Position numbers and translations under genes: made by a program. This document shows, in pieces, positions 1 to 13,784 of a stretch of 64,000 nucleotides of DNA. The stretch covers positions 12,505,081 through 12,569,080 of the forward strand of contig OZ037767.1 of the NCBI GenBank assembly GCA_964035545.1, written 5' to 3'. How positions within the stretch are numbered: the stretch's first letter is position 1; every line of letters starts with the position of its first letter. The DNA comes from Bugula neritina. Lineage: Eukaryota; Bryozoa; Gymnolaemata; Cheilostomatida; Bugulidae. The notes beneath the pieces were generated by a model. It was not told the origin of the DNA. It saw only the letters and a program-made list of their open reading frames with translations, and made no database searches.

Positions 1-3000
1 ACAGTATACATACTGGAGGTACTGTGCTTTGAACTCAATAACAAAAAAAGAGAATATATGACTTGCAAAACTAACGAATTACATTGTGATGACTTCTGAC
101 CTTATTGACAGTGTGCCTCAGTAATGTCTGTTCAGTGCAAACTATGGACAGCAAAGTTGTCTGGCAATAATGAGACAAACAATTCCTCAAACCCTTTTCA
201 TTAAAGTTTTGTGATGAAAGAGTAATCAGACCCTGTAATGGCTATACAACTGGAGGGAAGGAATATACTCATTTTTCAATAGCAACAAAGCATGTTCAGA
301 ACTAGTAAACAGAAACACACTCATGACACATTAAACAATCTGTAACAAGTCTTGCTCATTATAACAGACAAATGTTATAACATACTCCTTTCGTTTAGGA
401 GATATATCAACTACTACTCCTACAAAAACAATAAAGAGGTAAAAGACAGCACTGCTCAGTTTGATTTCATTTCATTGAATTCATTGTATCGCTATCAATG
501 GGCTGCACTTTGGGTCACACCCGGCTAACTGCTCTTGGAAAATTATTCATTTCGCCAATTGTGACATTATGTGAACTCACTGTTAGTTTTTAACTTTGAA
601 TCAAAAAATGATAAAGTAGTTGTAAATCTGTTTACAGTCGTCAAAGCGGCTGATCCTTAATTTCAACACTGGGTTTAGGTGATGGAAGAATCCAAAGACA
701 AGTTTGGTACTACGCTAGACAATAGGCTGCAGGCACCGGAAAATGTGAACATGTGTGCATTTAACAGATGAAGCTAAAACATGTATATACATCTTATATT
801 TAGTGAAAATTGAATATGCATCACTTTTCTATGTGAGAACATTGCTGGATAGTGAAAATAACTAGAAATGTAGAAGTTCGGGAGTTGTCTCTCCTGTGTT
901 TTTGTTTTGTCTTCTTGACTTGTCAGGCTGCAGATATTTAAAAAATCACAACTGCAAATACATCTGTTAGTGTAGCAGAATTATTAAACCAATCAACCTT
1001 TGTGATCTGAGGAACGAAAGACGGATACTGCAACTTACACACCTTTCTATTATGCGTTTCAAGATATACATTGTTTTGTCGATTCTTCTGGCAACCAATA
1101 TTAAGTGCATTGCTCAATTTCCACGCTTTATATCCACTTATTTTACATTTTCTCAATCAACTAAACACAGGTAATCAGAGTTGCTAATTGGTTGCATGGT
1201 ATTCAGGCAGTCGCACTTCTTGTCACTCAATCGTTGACGGTTGATGCTTAAAGAAAGCTTAAGGTCCCTACAGTATACATACTGGAGGTACTGTGCTTTG
1301 AACTCAATAACAAAAAAAGAGAATATATGACTTGCAAAACTAACGAATTACATTGTGATGACTCCTGACCCTATTGACAGTGTGCTTCAGTAATGTCTGT
1401 TCAGTGCAAACTGTGGACAGCAAAGTTGTCTGGCAATAATGAGACAAACAATTCTGCAAACCCTTTTCATTAAAGTTTTGTGATGTTAGAGTAATCAGAC
1501 CCTGTAATGGCTTTACAACTGGAGGGAAAGAATATACTCGTTTTTCAATTGCAACAAAGCATGTTCAGAACTAGTAAACCACAACACACTCATGAAACAT
1601 TAAACAATCTGTAACGAGTCTTGCTCATTATAACAGACAAATGTTATAACATACTCCTTTCGTTTAGGAGATATATCATCTACTACTCCTACAAAAACAA
1701 TAAAGAGGTAAAAGACGGCACTGCTCAGTTTGATTTCATTTCATTCAATTCATTGTAACGCTATCAATGGGCTGCACTTTTGGTCACACCCGGCTAACTG
1801 CTCTTGGAAAATTATTCATTTCGCCAATTGTGACATTATGTGAACTCACTGTTAGTTTTTAACTTTGAATCAAAAATTGATAAAGTAATTGTAAATCTGT
1901 TTACAGTCGTCAAAGCGGCTGATCCTTAATTTCAACACTGGGTTTAGGTGATGGAAGAATCCAAAGACAAGTTTGGTACTACGCTAGACAATAGGCTGCA
2001 GGCACCGGAAAATGTGAACATGTGTGCATTTAACAGAGGAAGCTAAAACATGTATATACATCTTATATTTAGTGAAAATTGAATATGCATCACTTTTCCA
2101 TGTGAGAACATTGCTGGATAGTGAAAATAACTAGAAATGTAGAAATTCGGGAGTTGCCTCTCCTGAGACTTTGTTTTGTCTTCTTGACTTGTCACGCTGC
2201 AGATATTTGAAAAATCACAACTGCATATACATTTGTTGGTGTAGCAAAATTATTAAACCCATCAACCTTTGTGATCTGAGGAATGAAAGATGGATACTGC
2301 AACTTACACACCTTTCTACTATGAATTTAGAGATATACATTGTTTTGTCGATTCTTCTGGCAACCAATATTAAGTGCATTGCTCAATTTCCACGCTTTAT
2401 ATCCACTTATTTTACATTTTCTCAATTAACTAAACACAGGTAATCAGAGTTGCTAATTGGTTGCATGGTATTCAGGCAGTCGCACTTCTTGTCACTCAAT
2501 CGTTAACGGTTGATGCTTAAAGAAAGCTTAAGGTCCTTACAGTATACATACTGGAGGTACTGTGCTTTGAACTCCATAACAAAAAAAGAGAATATATGAC
2601 TTGCAAAACTAACGAATTACATTGTGATGACTTCTGACCTTATTGACAGTGTGCCTCAGTAATGTCTGTTCAGTGCAAACTATGGACAGCAAAGTTGTCT
2701 GGCAATAATGAGACAAACAATTCCTCAAACCCTTTTCATAAAAGTTTTGTGATGAAAGAGTAATCAGACCCTGTAATGGCTATACAACTGGAGGGAAGGA
2801 ATATACTCATTTTTCAATAGCAACAAAGCATGTTCAGAACTAGTAAACAGCAACACACTCATGACACATTAAACAATCTGTAACAAGTCTTGCTCATTAT
2901 AACAGACAAATGTTATAACATACTCCTTTCGTTTAGGAGATATATCAACTACTACTCCTACAAAAACAATAAAGAGGTAAAAGACGGCACTGCTCAGTTT

Positions 3001-6000
3001 GATTTCATATCATTCAATTCATTGTAACGCTATCAATGGGCTGCACTTTTGGTCACACCCGGCTAACTGCTCTTGGAAAATTATTCATTTCGCCAATTGT
3101 GACATTATGTGAACTCACTGTTAGTTTTTAACTTTGAATCAAAAAATGATAAAGTAATTGTAAATCTGTTTACAGTCGTCAAAGCGGCTGATCCTTAATT
3201 TCAACACTGGGTTTAGGTGATGGAAGAATCCAAAGACAAGTTTGGTACTACGCTAGACAATAGGCTGCAGGCACCGGAAAATGTGAACATGTGTGCATTT
3301 AACAGATGAAGCTAAAACATGTATATACATCTTATATTTAGTGAAAATTGAATATGCATCACTTTTCCATGTGAGAACATTGCTGGATAGTGAAAATAAC
3401 TAGAAATGTAGAAATTCGGGAGTTGTCTCTCCTGAGACTTTGTTTTGTCTTCTTGACTTGTCAGGCTGCAGATATTTGAAAAATCACAACTGCAAATACA
3501 TCTGTTAGTGTAGCAGAATTATTAAACCAATCAACCTTTGTGATCTGAGGAACGAAAGACGGATACTGCAACTTACACACCTTTCTATTATGCGTTTCAA
3601 GATATACATTGTTTTGTCGATTCTTCTAGCAACCAATATTCAGTGCATAGCTCATTTTCTACGCTTTATATCCACTTATTTTACATTTTCTCAACCAACT
3701 AAACACAGGTAATCAGAGTTGCTAATTGGTTGCATGGTATTCAGGCAGTCGCACTTCTTGTCACTCAATCGTTGACGGTTGATGCTTAAAGAAAGCTTAA
3801 GGTCCTTACAGTATACATACTGGAGGTACTGTGCTTTGAACTCAATAACAAAAAAAGAGAATATATGACTTGCAAAACTAACGAATTACATTGTGATGAC
3901 TTCTGACCTTATTGACAGTGTGCCTCAGTAATGTCTGTTCAGTGCAAACTATGGACAGCAAAGTTGTCTGGCAATAATAAGACAAACAATTCCTCAAACC
4001 CTTTTCATTAAAGTTTTGTGATGAAAGAGTAATCAGACCCTGTAATGGCTATACAACTGGAGGGAAGGAATATACTCATTTTTCAATAGCAACAAAGCAT
4101 GTTCAGAACTAGTAAACAGAAACACACTCATGACACATTAAACAATCTGTAACAAGTCTTGCTCATTATAACAGACAAATGTTATAACATACTCCTTTCG
4201 TTTAGGAGATATATCAACTACTACTCCTACAAAAACAATAAAGAGGTAAAAGGCAGCACTGCTCAGTTTGATTTCATTTCATTCAATTCATTGTATCGCT
4301 ATCAATGGGCTGCACTTTTGGTCACACCCGGCTAACTGCTCTTGGAAAATTATTCATTTCGCCAATTTTGACATTATGTTAACTCACTGTTAGTTTTTAA
4401 CTTTGAATCAAAAAATGATAAAGTAATTGTAAATCTGTTTACAGTCGTCAAAGCGGCTGATCCTTAATTTCAACACTGGGTTTAGGTGATGGAAGAATCC
4501 AAAGACAAGTTTGGTACTACGCTAGACAATAGGCTGCAGGCACCGGAAAATGTGAACATGTGTGCATTTAACAGATGAAGCTAAAACATGTATATACATC
4601 TTATATTTAGTGAAAATTGAATATGCATCACTTTTCCATGTGAGAACATTGCTGGATAGTGAAAATAACTAGAAATGTAGAAATTCGGGAGTTGTCTCTC
4701 CTGAGACTTTGTTTTGTCTTCTTGACTTGTCACGCTGCAGATATTTGAAAAATCACAACTGCAAATACATTTGTTGGTGTAGCAAAATTATTAGACCCAC
4801 CAACCTTTGCGATCTGAGGAACGAAAGATGGATACTGCAACTTACACACCTTTCTATTATGAATTTAGAGATATACATTGTTTTGTCGATTCTTCTGGCA
4901 ACCAATATTAAGTGCATTGCTCAATTTCCACGCTTTATATCCACTTATTTTACATTTTCTCAATTAACTAAACACAGGTAATCAGAGTTGCTAATTGGTT
5001 GCATGGTATTCAGGCAGTCGCACTTCTTGTCACTCAATCGTTGACGGTTGATGCTTAAAGAAAGCCTAAGGTCCTTACAGTATACATACTGGAGGTACTG
5101 TGCTTTGAACTCAATAACAAAAAAAGAGAATATATGACTTGCAAAACTAACGAATTACATTGTGATGACTTCTGACCTTATTGACAGTGTGCCTCAGTAA
5201 TGTCTGTTCAGTGCAAACTATGGACAGCAAAGTTGTCTGGCAATAATGAGACAAACAATTCCTCAAACCCTTTTCGTTAAAGTTTTGTGATGAAAGAGTA
5301 ATCAGACCCTGTAATGGCTATACAACTAGAGGGAAGGAATATACTCATTTTTCAATAGCAACAAAGCATGTTCAGAACTAGTAAATAGCAACACACTCAT
5401 GAAACATTAAACAATCTGTAACAAGTATTGCTCATTATAACAGACAAATGTTATAACATACTCCTTTCGTTTAGGAGATATATCAACTACTACTCCTACA
5501 AAAACAATAAAGAGGTCAAAGACAGCACTGCTCAGTTTGGTTTCATTTCATTAAATTCATTGTAACGCTATCAACGGGCTGCACTTTTGGTCACACCCGG
5601 CTAACTGCTCTTGGAAAATTATTCATTTCGCCAATTGTGACATTATGTAAACTCACTGTTAGTTTTTAACTTTGAATCAAAAAATGATAAAGTAATTGTA
5701 AATCTGTTTACAGTCGTCAAAGCGGCTGATCCCTGATTTCAACACTGGGTTTAGGTGATGGAAGAATCCAAAGACAAGTTTGGTACTACGCTAGACAATA
5801 GGCTGCAGGCACCGGAAAATGTGAACATGTGTGCATTTAACAGATGAAGCTAAAACATGTATATACATCTTATATTTAGTGAAAATTGAATATGCATCAC
5901 TTTTCCATGTGAGAACATTGCTGGATAGTGAAAATAACTAGAAATGTAGAAAATCGGGAGTTGTCTCTCCTGAGACTTTGTTTTGTCTTCTTGACTTGTC

Positions 6001-9000
6001 ACGCTGCAGATATTTGAAAAATCACAACTGCAAATACATCTGTTAGTGTAGCAGAATTATTAAACCCATCAACCTTTGCGATCTGAGGAACGAAAGATGG
6101 ATACTGCAACTTACACACCTTTCTATTATGCCTTTCAAGATATACATTGTTTTGTCGATTCTTCTGGCAACCAATATTAAGTGCATTGCTCAATTTCCAT
6201 GCTTTATATCCACTTATTTTACATTTTTTCTCAATCAACTAAACACAGGTAAGCAGAGTTGCTAACTGGTTGCATGGTGTTCAGGCAGTCGCACTTCTTG
6301 TCACTCAATCGTTGACGATTGATGCTTGAAGAAGGCCTATGGTCCTTACAGTATACATACTGGAGGTACTGTGCTTTGAACTCAATAACTAAAAAGAGGA
6401 TATATGACTTGCAAAACTATCGAATCACATTGTGATGACTCCAGACCCTATTGACAGTGTGCCTCAGTAATGTCTGTCCAGTGCAAACTATGGACAGCAA
6501 AGTTGTCTGGTAATAATGAGACAAAAAATTCTGCAAACCCTTTTCATTAAAGTTTTGTGATGAAAGAATAATCAGACCCTGTAATTGCTATACAACTGGA
6601 GGGAAGGAATATACTCATTTTTCAATAGCAACAAAGCATGTTCAGAACTAGTAAACAGCAACACACTCATGAAACATTAAACAATCTGTAACAAGTCTTG
6701 CTCATTATAACAGACAAATGTTATAACATACTCCTTTCGTTTAGGAGATATATCAACTACTACTCCTACAAAAACAATAAAGAGGTAAAAGGCAGCACTG
6801 CTCAGTTTGATTTCATTTCATTCAATTCATTGTATCGCTATCAATGGGCTGCACTTTTGGTCACACCCGGCTAACTGCTCTTGGAAAATTATTCATTTCG
6901 CCAATTTTGACATTATGTTAACTCACTGTTAGTTTTTAACTTTGAATCAAAAAATGATAAAGTAATTGTAAATCTGTTTACAGTCGTCAAAGCGGCTGAT
7001 CCTTAATTTCAACACTGGGTTTAGGTGATGGAAGAATCCAAAGACAAGTTTGGTACTACGCTAGACAATAGGCTGCAGGCACCGGAAAATGTGAACATGT
7101 GTGCATTTAACAGATGAAGCTAAAACATGTATATACATCTTATATTTAGTGAAAATTGAATATGCATCACTTTTCCATGTGAGAACATTGCTGGATAGTG
7201 AAAATAACTAGAAATGTAGAAATTCGGGAGTTGTCTCTCCTGAGACTTTGTTTTGTCTTCTTGACTTGTCACGCTGCAGATATTTGAAAAATCACAACTG
7301 CAAATACATTTGTTGGTGTAGCAAAATTATTAGACCCACCAACCTTTGCGATCTGACGAACGAAAGATGGATACTGCAACTTACACACCTTTCTATTATG
7401 AATTTAGAGATATACATTGTTTTGTCGATTCTTCTGGCAACCAATATTAAGTGCATTGCTCAATTTCCACGCTTTATATCCACTTATTTTACATTTTCTC
7501 AATTAACTAAACACAGGTAATCAGAGTTGCTAATTGGTTGCATGGTATTCAGGCAGTCGCACTTCTTGTCACTCAATCGTTGACGGTTGATGCTTAAAGA
7601 AAGCCTAAGGTCCTTACAGTATACATACTGGAGGTACTGTGCTTTGAACTCAATAACAAAAAAAGAGAATATATGACTTGCAAAACTAACGAATTACATT
7701 GTGATGACTTCTGACCTTATTGACAGTGTGCCTCAGTAATGTCTGTTCAGTGCAAACTATGGACAGCAAAGTTGTCTGGCAATAATGAGACAAACAATTC
7801 CTCAAACCCTTTTCGTTAAAGTTTTGTGATGAAAGAGTAATCAGACCCTGTAATGGCTATACAACTAGAGGGAAGGAATATACTCATTTTTCAATAGCAA
7901 CAAAGCATGTTCAGAACTAGTAAATAGCAACACACTCATGAAACATTAAACAATCTGTAACAAGTATTGCTCATTATAACAGACAAATGTTATAACATAC
8001 TCCTTTCGTTTAGGAGATATATCAACTACTACTCCTACAAAAACAATAAAGAGGTCAAAGACAGCACTGCTCAGTTTGGTTTCATTTCATTAAATTCATT
8101 GTAACGCTATCAACGGGCTGCACTTTTGGTCACACCCGGCTAACTGCTCTTGGAAAATTATTCATTTCGCCAATTGTGACATTATGTAAACTCACTGTTA
8201 GTTTTTAACTTTGAATCAAAAAATGATAAAGTAATTGTAAATCTGTTTACAGTCGTCAAAGCGGCTGATCCCTGATTTCAACACTGGGTTTAGGTGATGG
8301 AAGAATCCAAAGACAAGTTTGGTACTACGCTAGACAATAGGCTGCAGGCACCGGAAAATGTGAACATGTGTGCATTTAACAGATGAAGCTAAAACATGTA
8401 TATACATCTTATATTTAGTGAAAATTGAATATGCATCACTTTTCCATGTGAGAACATTGCTGGATAGTGAAAATAACTAGAAATGTAGAAATTCGGGAGT
8501 TGCCTCTCCTGAGACTTTGTTTTGTCTTCTTGACTTGTCACGCTGCAGATATTTGAAAAATCACAACTGCAAATACATTTGTTGGTGTAGCAAAATTATT
8601 AAACCCATCAACCTTTGCGATCTGAGGAATGAAAGATGGATACTGCAACTTACACACCTTTCTACTATGAATTTAGAGATATACATTGTTTTGTCGATTC
8701 TTCTGGCAACCAATATTAAGTGCATTGCTCAATTTCCACGCTTTATATTCACTTATTTTACATTTTCTCAATCAACTAAACACAGGTAATCAGAGTTGCT
8801 AATTGGTTGCATGGTATTCAGGCAGTCGCACTTCTTGTCACTTAATCGTTGTCGGTTGATGCTTAAAGAAAGCTTAAGGTCCTTACAGTATACATACTGG
8901 AGGTACTGTGCTTTGAACTCAATAACAAAAAAAGAGAATATATGACTTGCAAAACTAACGAATTACATTGTGATGACTTCTGACCTTATTGACAGTGTGC

Positions 9001-12000
9001 CTCAGTAATGTCTGTTCAGTGCAAACTATGGACAGCAAAGTTGTCTGGCAATAATGAGACAAACAATTCCTCAAACCCTTTTCATTAAAGTTTTGTGATG
9101 AAAGAGTAATCAGACCCTGTAATGGCTATACAACTGGAGGGAAGGAATATACTCATTTTTCAATAGCAACAAAGCATGTTCAGAACTAGTAAACAGAAAC
9201 ACACTCATGACACATTAAACAATCTGTAACAAGTCTTGCTCATTATAACAGACAAATGTTATAACATACTCCTTTCGTTTAGGAGATATATCAACTACTA
9301 CTCCTACAAAAACAATAAAGAGGTAAAAGACAGCACTGCTCAGTTTGATTTCATTTCATTCAATTCATTGTATCGCTATCAATGGGCTGCACTTTTGGTC
9401 ACACCCGGCTAACTGCTCTTGGAAAATTATTCATTTCGCCAATTTTGACATTATGTTAACTCACTGTTAGTTTTTAACTTTGAATCAAAAAATGATAAAG
9501 TAATTGTAAATCTGTTTACAGTCGTCAAAGCGGCTGATCCTTAATTTCAACACTGGGTTTAGGTGATGGAAGAATCCAAAGACAAGTTTGGTACTACGCT
9601 AGACAATAGGCTGCAGGCACCGGAAAATGTGAACATGTGTGCATTTAACAGATGAAGCTAAAACATGTATATACATCTTAAAATTTAGTGAAAATTGAAT
9701 ATGCATCACTTTTCCATGTGAGAACATTGCTAGATAGTGAAAATAACTAGAAATGTAGAAAATCGGGAGTTGTCTCTCCTGAGACTTTGTTTTGTCTTCT
9801 TGACTTGTCACGCTGCAGATATTTGAAATATCACAACTGCAAATACATTTGTTGGTGTAGCAGAATTATTAAACCCATCAACCTTTGCGATCTGAGGAAC
9901 GAAAGATGGATACTGCAACTTACACACCTTTCTATTATGCCTTTCAAGATATACATTGTTTTGTCGATTCTTCTGGCAACCAATATTAAGTGCATTGCTC
10001 AATTTCCACGCTTTATATTCACTTATTTTACATTTTCTCAATCAACTAAACACAGGTAATCAGAGTTGCTAATTGGTTGCATGGTATTCAGGCAGTCGCA
10101 CTTCTTGTCACTTAATCGTTGTCGGTTGATGCTTAAAGAAAGCTTAAGGTCCTTACAGTATACATACTGGAGGTACTGTGCTTTGAACTCAATAACAAAA
10201 AAAGAGAATATATGACTTGCAAAACTAACGAATTACATTGTGATGACTTCTGACCTTATTGACAGTGTGCCTCAGTAATGTCTGTTCAGTGCAAACTATG
10301 GACAGCAAAGTTGTCTGGCAATAATGAGACAAACAATTCCTCAAACCCTTTTCATAAAAGTTTTGTGATGAAAGAGTAATCAGACCCTGTAATGGCTATA
10401 CAACTGGAGGGAAGGAATATACTCATTTTTCAATAGCAACAAAGCATGTTCAGAACTACTAAACAGAAACACACTCATGACACATTAAACAATCTGTAAC
10501 AAGTCTTGCTCATTATAACAGACAAATGTTATAACATACTCCTTTCGTTTAGGGGATATATCAACTACTACTCCTACAAAAACAATAAAGAGGTAAAAGA
10601 CAGCACTGCTCAGTTTCATTTCATTTCATTCAATTCATTGTAACGCTATCAATGGGCTGCACTTTTGGTCACACCCGGCTAACTGCTCTTGGAAAATTAT
10701 TCATTTCGCCAATTGTGACATTATGTGAACTCACTGTTAGTTTTTAACTTTGAATCAAAAAATGATAAAGTAATTGTAAATCTGTTTACAGTCGTCGAAG
10801 TGGCTGATCCTTAATTTCAACACTGGGTTTAGGTGATGGAAGAATCCAAAGACAAGTTTGGTACTACGCTAGACAATAGGCTGCAGGCACCGGAAAATGT
10901 GAACATGTGCGCATTTAACAGATGAAGCTAAAACATGTATATACATCTTATATTTAGTGAAAATTGAATATGCATCACTTTTCCATGTGAGAACATTGCT
11001 GGATAGTGAAAATAACTAGAAATGTAGAAATTCGGGAGTTGTCTCTCCTGAGACTTTGTTTTGTCTTCTTGACTTGTCACGCTGCAGATATTTGAAAAAT
11101 CACAACTGCAAATACATTTGTTGGTGTAGCAAAATTATTAAACCCATCAACCTTTGTGATCTGAGGAACGAAAGACGGATACTGCAACTTACACACCTTT
11201 CTATTATGCGTTTCAAGATATACATTGTTTTGTCGCTCCTTCTGGCAACCAATATTAGGTGCATTGCTCATTTTCTACGCTTTATATCCACTTATTTTAC
11301 ATTTTCTCAATCAACTAAACACAGGTAAGCAGAGTTGCTAACTGGTTGCATGGTATTCAGGCAGTCGCACTTCTTGTCACTCAATCGATGAGGATTGATG
11401 CTTGAAGAAGGCCTACGGTCCTTACAGTATACATACTGGAGGTACTGCGCTTTGAACTCAATAACAAAAAATAGAATATATGACTTGCAAAACTAACGAA
11501 TTACATTGTGATGACTTCTGACCCTATTGACAGTGTGCCTCAGTAATGTTTGTTCAGTGCAAACTATGGACAGCAAAGTTGTTTGGCAATAATGAGACAA
11601 ACAATTCTGCAAACCCTTTTCATAAAAGTTTTGTGATGAAAGAGTATCCAGACCCTGTAATGGCTATACAACTGGAGGGAAGGAATATACTCGTTTTTCA
11701 ATAGCAACAAAGCATGTTCAGAACTAGTAAACAGCAACACACTCATGAAACATTAAACAATCTGTAACAAGTCTTGCTCATTATAACAGACAAATGTTAT
11801 AACATACTCCTTTCGTTTAGGAGATATATCAACTACTACTCCTACAAAAACAATAAAGAGGTAAAAGACAGCACTGCTCAGTTTGATTTCATTTCATTCA
11901 ATTCATTGTAACGCTATCAATGGGCTGCACTTTTGGTCACACCCGGCTAACTGCTCTTGGAAAACTATTCATTTCGCCAATTGTGACGTTATGTGAACTC

Positions 12001-12516
12001 ACTGTTAGTTTTTAACTTTCAATCAAAAAATGATAAAGTAATTGTAAATATGTTTACAGTCGTCAAAGCGGCTGATCCTTAATTTCAACACTGGGTTTAG
12101 GTGATGGAAGAATCCAAAGACAAGTTTGGTACTACGCTAGACAATAGGCTGCAGGCACCGGAGACTGTGAACATGTGTGCATTTAACAGATGAAGCTAAA
12201 ACATGTATACATCTTATATTTAGTGAAAATTGAATATGCATCATTTTTCCATGTGAGAACATTGCTGGATAGTGAAAATAACTAGAAATGTAGAAGTTCG
12301 GGAGTTGTCTCTCCTGAGATTTTGTTTTGTCCTCTTGACTTGTCACGCTGCAGATATTTGAAAATTCACAACTGCAAATACATCTGTTGGTGTAGCAGAA
12401 TTATTAAACCCATCAACCTTTGTGATCTGAGGAGGTATAGTAAATGCAAAGCTAATGATTTACATAGTGATGACTTCTGACCCTATTGACGGAGTGCCCC
12501 AATCACGTCTGTTGAT
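1..12516. repeat. Satellite array, ~1,269-bp unit, about 10 copies
   Basis: Units begin with the same 'acagtatacatactgg' at 1, 1270, 2539, 3808, 5077, 6348, 7616, 8885, 10155 and 11424, so the period is 1,268-1,271 bp. The tenth unit breaks near 12433 and jumps to a diverged piece of the unit start (12433-12516). The array may continue left of the window. In units 2, 4, 6, 7, 8 and 9 a 90-codon frame is open at unit offset about 902-1174, but it lacks an ATG start and is stopped by TAG in units 1, 3 and 5. The opposite strand is also open there in some units. I do not call it a gene. The frame ends in CACAGGTAATC, which resembles a splice donor, so an exon trapped in the repeat is possible. 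Confidence 0.97.
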
Positions 12517-13456
12517 TTTTTTAAAATTTGAAAAATGTATTGAACTTAAAATATTTATAATCAGTAGTTTGCCACTGTAACAAAACTTTTGTTAGTTTTG
12601 CGTTTAGGATGAAGTAGTTTATTCAGGCACACTTTTGAATGCCATTTGCTATATAGTAACTAAATCTTTTGGCACTTTGCAGCTCGATCAATTCTAGAAT
12701 GCATGACGCAATGAAGTTCTCTACAAAGTTAGTGTCTGTTTGATGCCTTTGAATCAACAAACAGAACCTGTAAACTATTCAATGAGCCTGTATATCAGTT
12801 GAAAGAAAGAAACTTGGAGAATATGTGGTTTACTTCATGAAAGTAATATCTTCAATAACAATTAATATCCTTGATGACTCAAAATTAGGTGCATGTCTTT
12901 AAACAAACTACATATATTTTTTGTTATGATAAGACTGCAGCTATGGCTATGCTAACAAAAGCGTTCAATTCTATGTCATTTTGAAACGATCATGCATAAC
13001 CTCTCTATATGTTATGATGGCAAACAAAGATTATCATAGATCTTTGTGACAAGGTTATTATTTTTCATCATATATATAAACATTTTGTAAATTTCGATAT
13101 TTGACACAAAAGTATTTAAATTATTTTCATAAGGAAATTTATTTTAGGCTTCTCAATTTTCGTTTCCAATGTTTTAGTACATGTGAGTTTACATTTTTTG
13201 TGCATTAATGGTTAAAATCTTATTTTGGAAAATCTGACTTCTTGATTTTGAAATCTTATTTTAACAATAAAAAAACTCATACATGAGTTTAGAGGAAGGA
13301 ATTTTCTTGAATCGGACATTCACTGATGTGCTGGTATTTTACCATCAAAGGAAGATCTCAATCCTTGACTCTTGCTTGTATCTCTTTTAATACAACCAGT
13401 CATGTGCTGCTCTGTCATATGATAAAATTACATCTACATGTTTTTGTTTAAGTCCA
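12517..13456. other. Non-coding AT-rich spacer with one dispersed repeat
   Basis: I see no open frame with recognisable content. The only structure is the dispersed repeat at 12693-12826, listed separately. The stretch lies between the end of the satellite array and the left LTR of Gypsy-A. Confidence 0.6.
12693..12826 (+). repeat. Dispersed repeat, copy 1 (partner at 38963-39099, minus)
   Basis: The stretch from 'agaatgcatgacgcaatg' through 'aacagaacctgtaaactatt' to 'gaaagaaagaaactt' is matched in reverse complement at about 38963-39099, with scattered substitutions. The family is unknown. The partner copy ends exactly where the foldback element at 39101 begins. Confidence 0.65.
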
Positions 13457-13458
13457 TA

Positions 13459-13570
13459 TAAGAAGATGCTTTAATTACCTGGCAAGTCTATTTCAGTGTG
13501 GCACCCAAGAATGCCGGTTTTTTTATTTTATCTCGTCATTTGCCTTAGTCAATAGCAACATTCTATTACA
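13459..13570 (-). repeat. Gypsy-A 3' LTR (left copy)
   Basis: It shares 'taagaagatgctttaatt' at one end and 'cattctattaca' at the other with 17612-17752, but lacks about 31 internal bases present there and has lost the outer TG. The short LTR length and high divergence point to an old insertion. Confidence 0.85.
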
Positions 13571-13580
13571 TCCTCCCTCC
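13571..13580 (-). other. Polypurine tract of Gypsy-A
   Basis: On the minus strand this reads GGAGGGAGGA directly before the 3' LTR, the expected position of the plus-strand primer. Confidence 0.75.
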
Positions 13581-13784
13581 AAGCTTAGTGTTTCACTTTT
13601 AGAATGTCATAGAATTGAATAGTAAGTTCCATATCAACAGCCCCTTTATAATTTTTTTTCGGTCTTTTTAAATTTTAATTTTCTTTATTCTTTTTTTTCT
13701 GAGCACTCCTAGTGCATAAGACAAATGAAAAAACACAGACAAAAATTTTAACAAAAAAATAACTAGTAGGCAGCCAAACTATGG

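Noticed and set aside
1-12516. rRNA or histone-type tandem gene cluster as explanation of the 1.27-kb repeat
   Set aside because: No rRNA, snRNA or histone sequence is recognisable in the unit; the only frames lack ATG and are broken in several copies.
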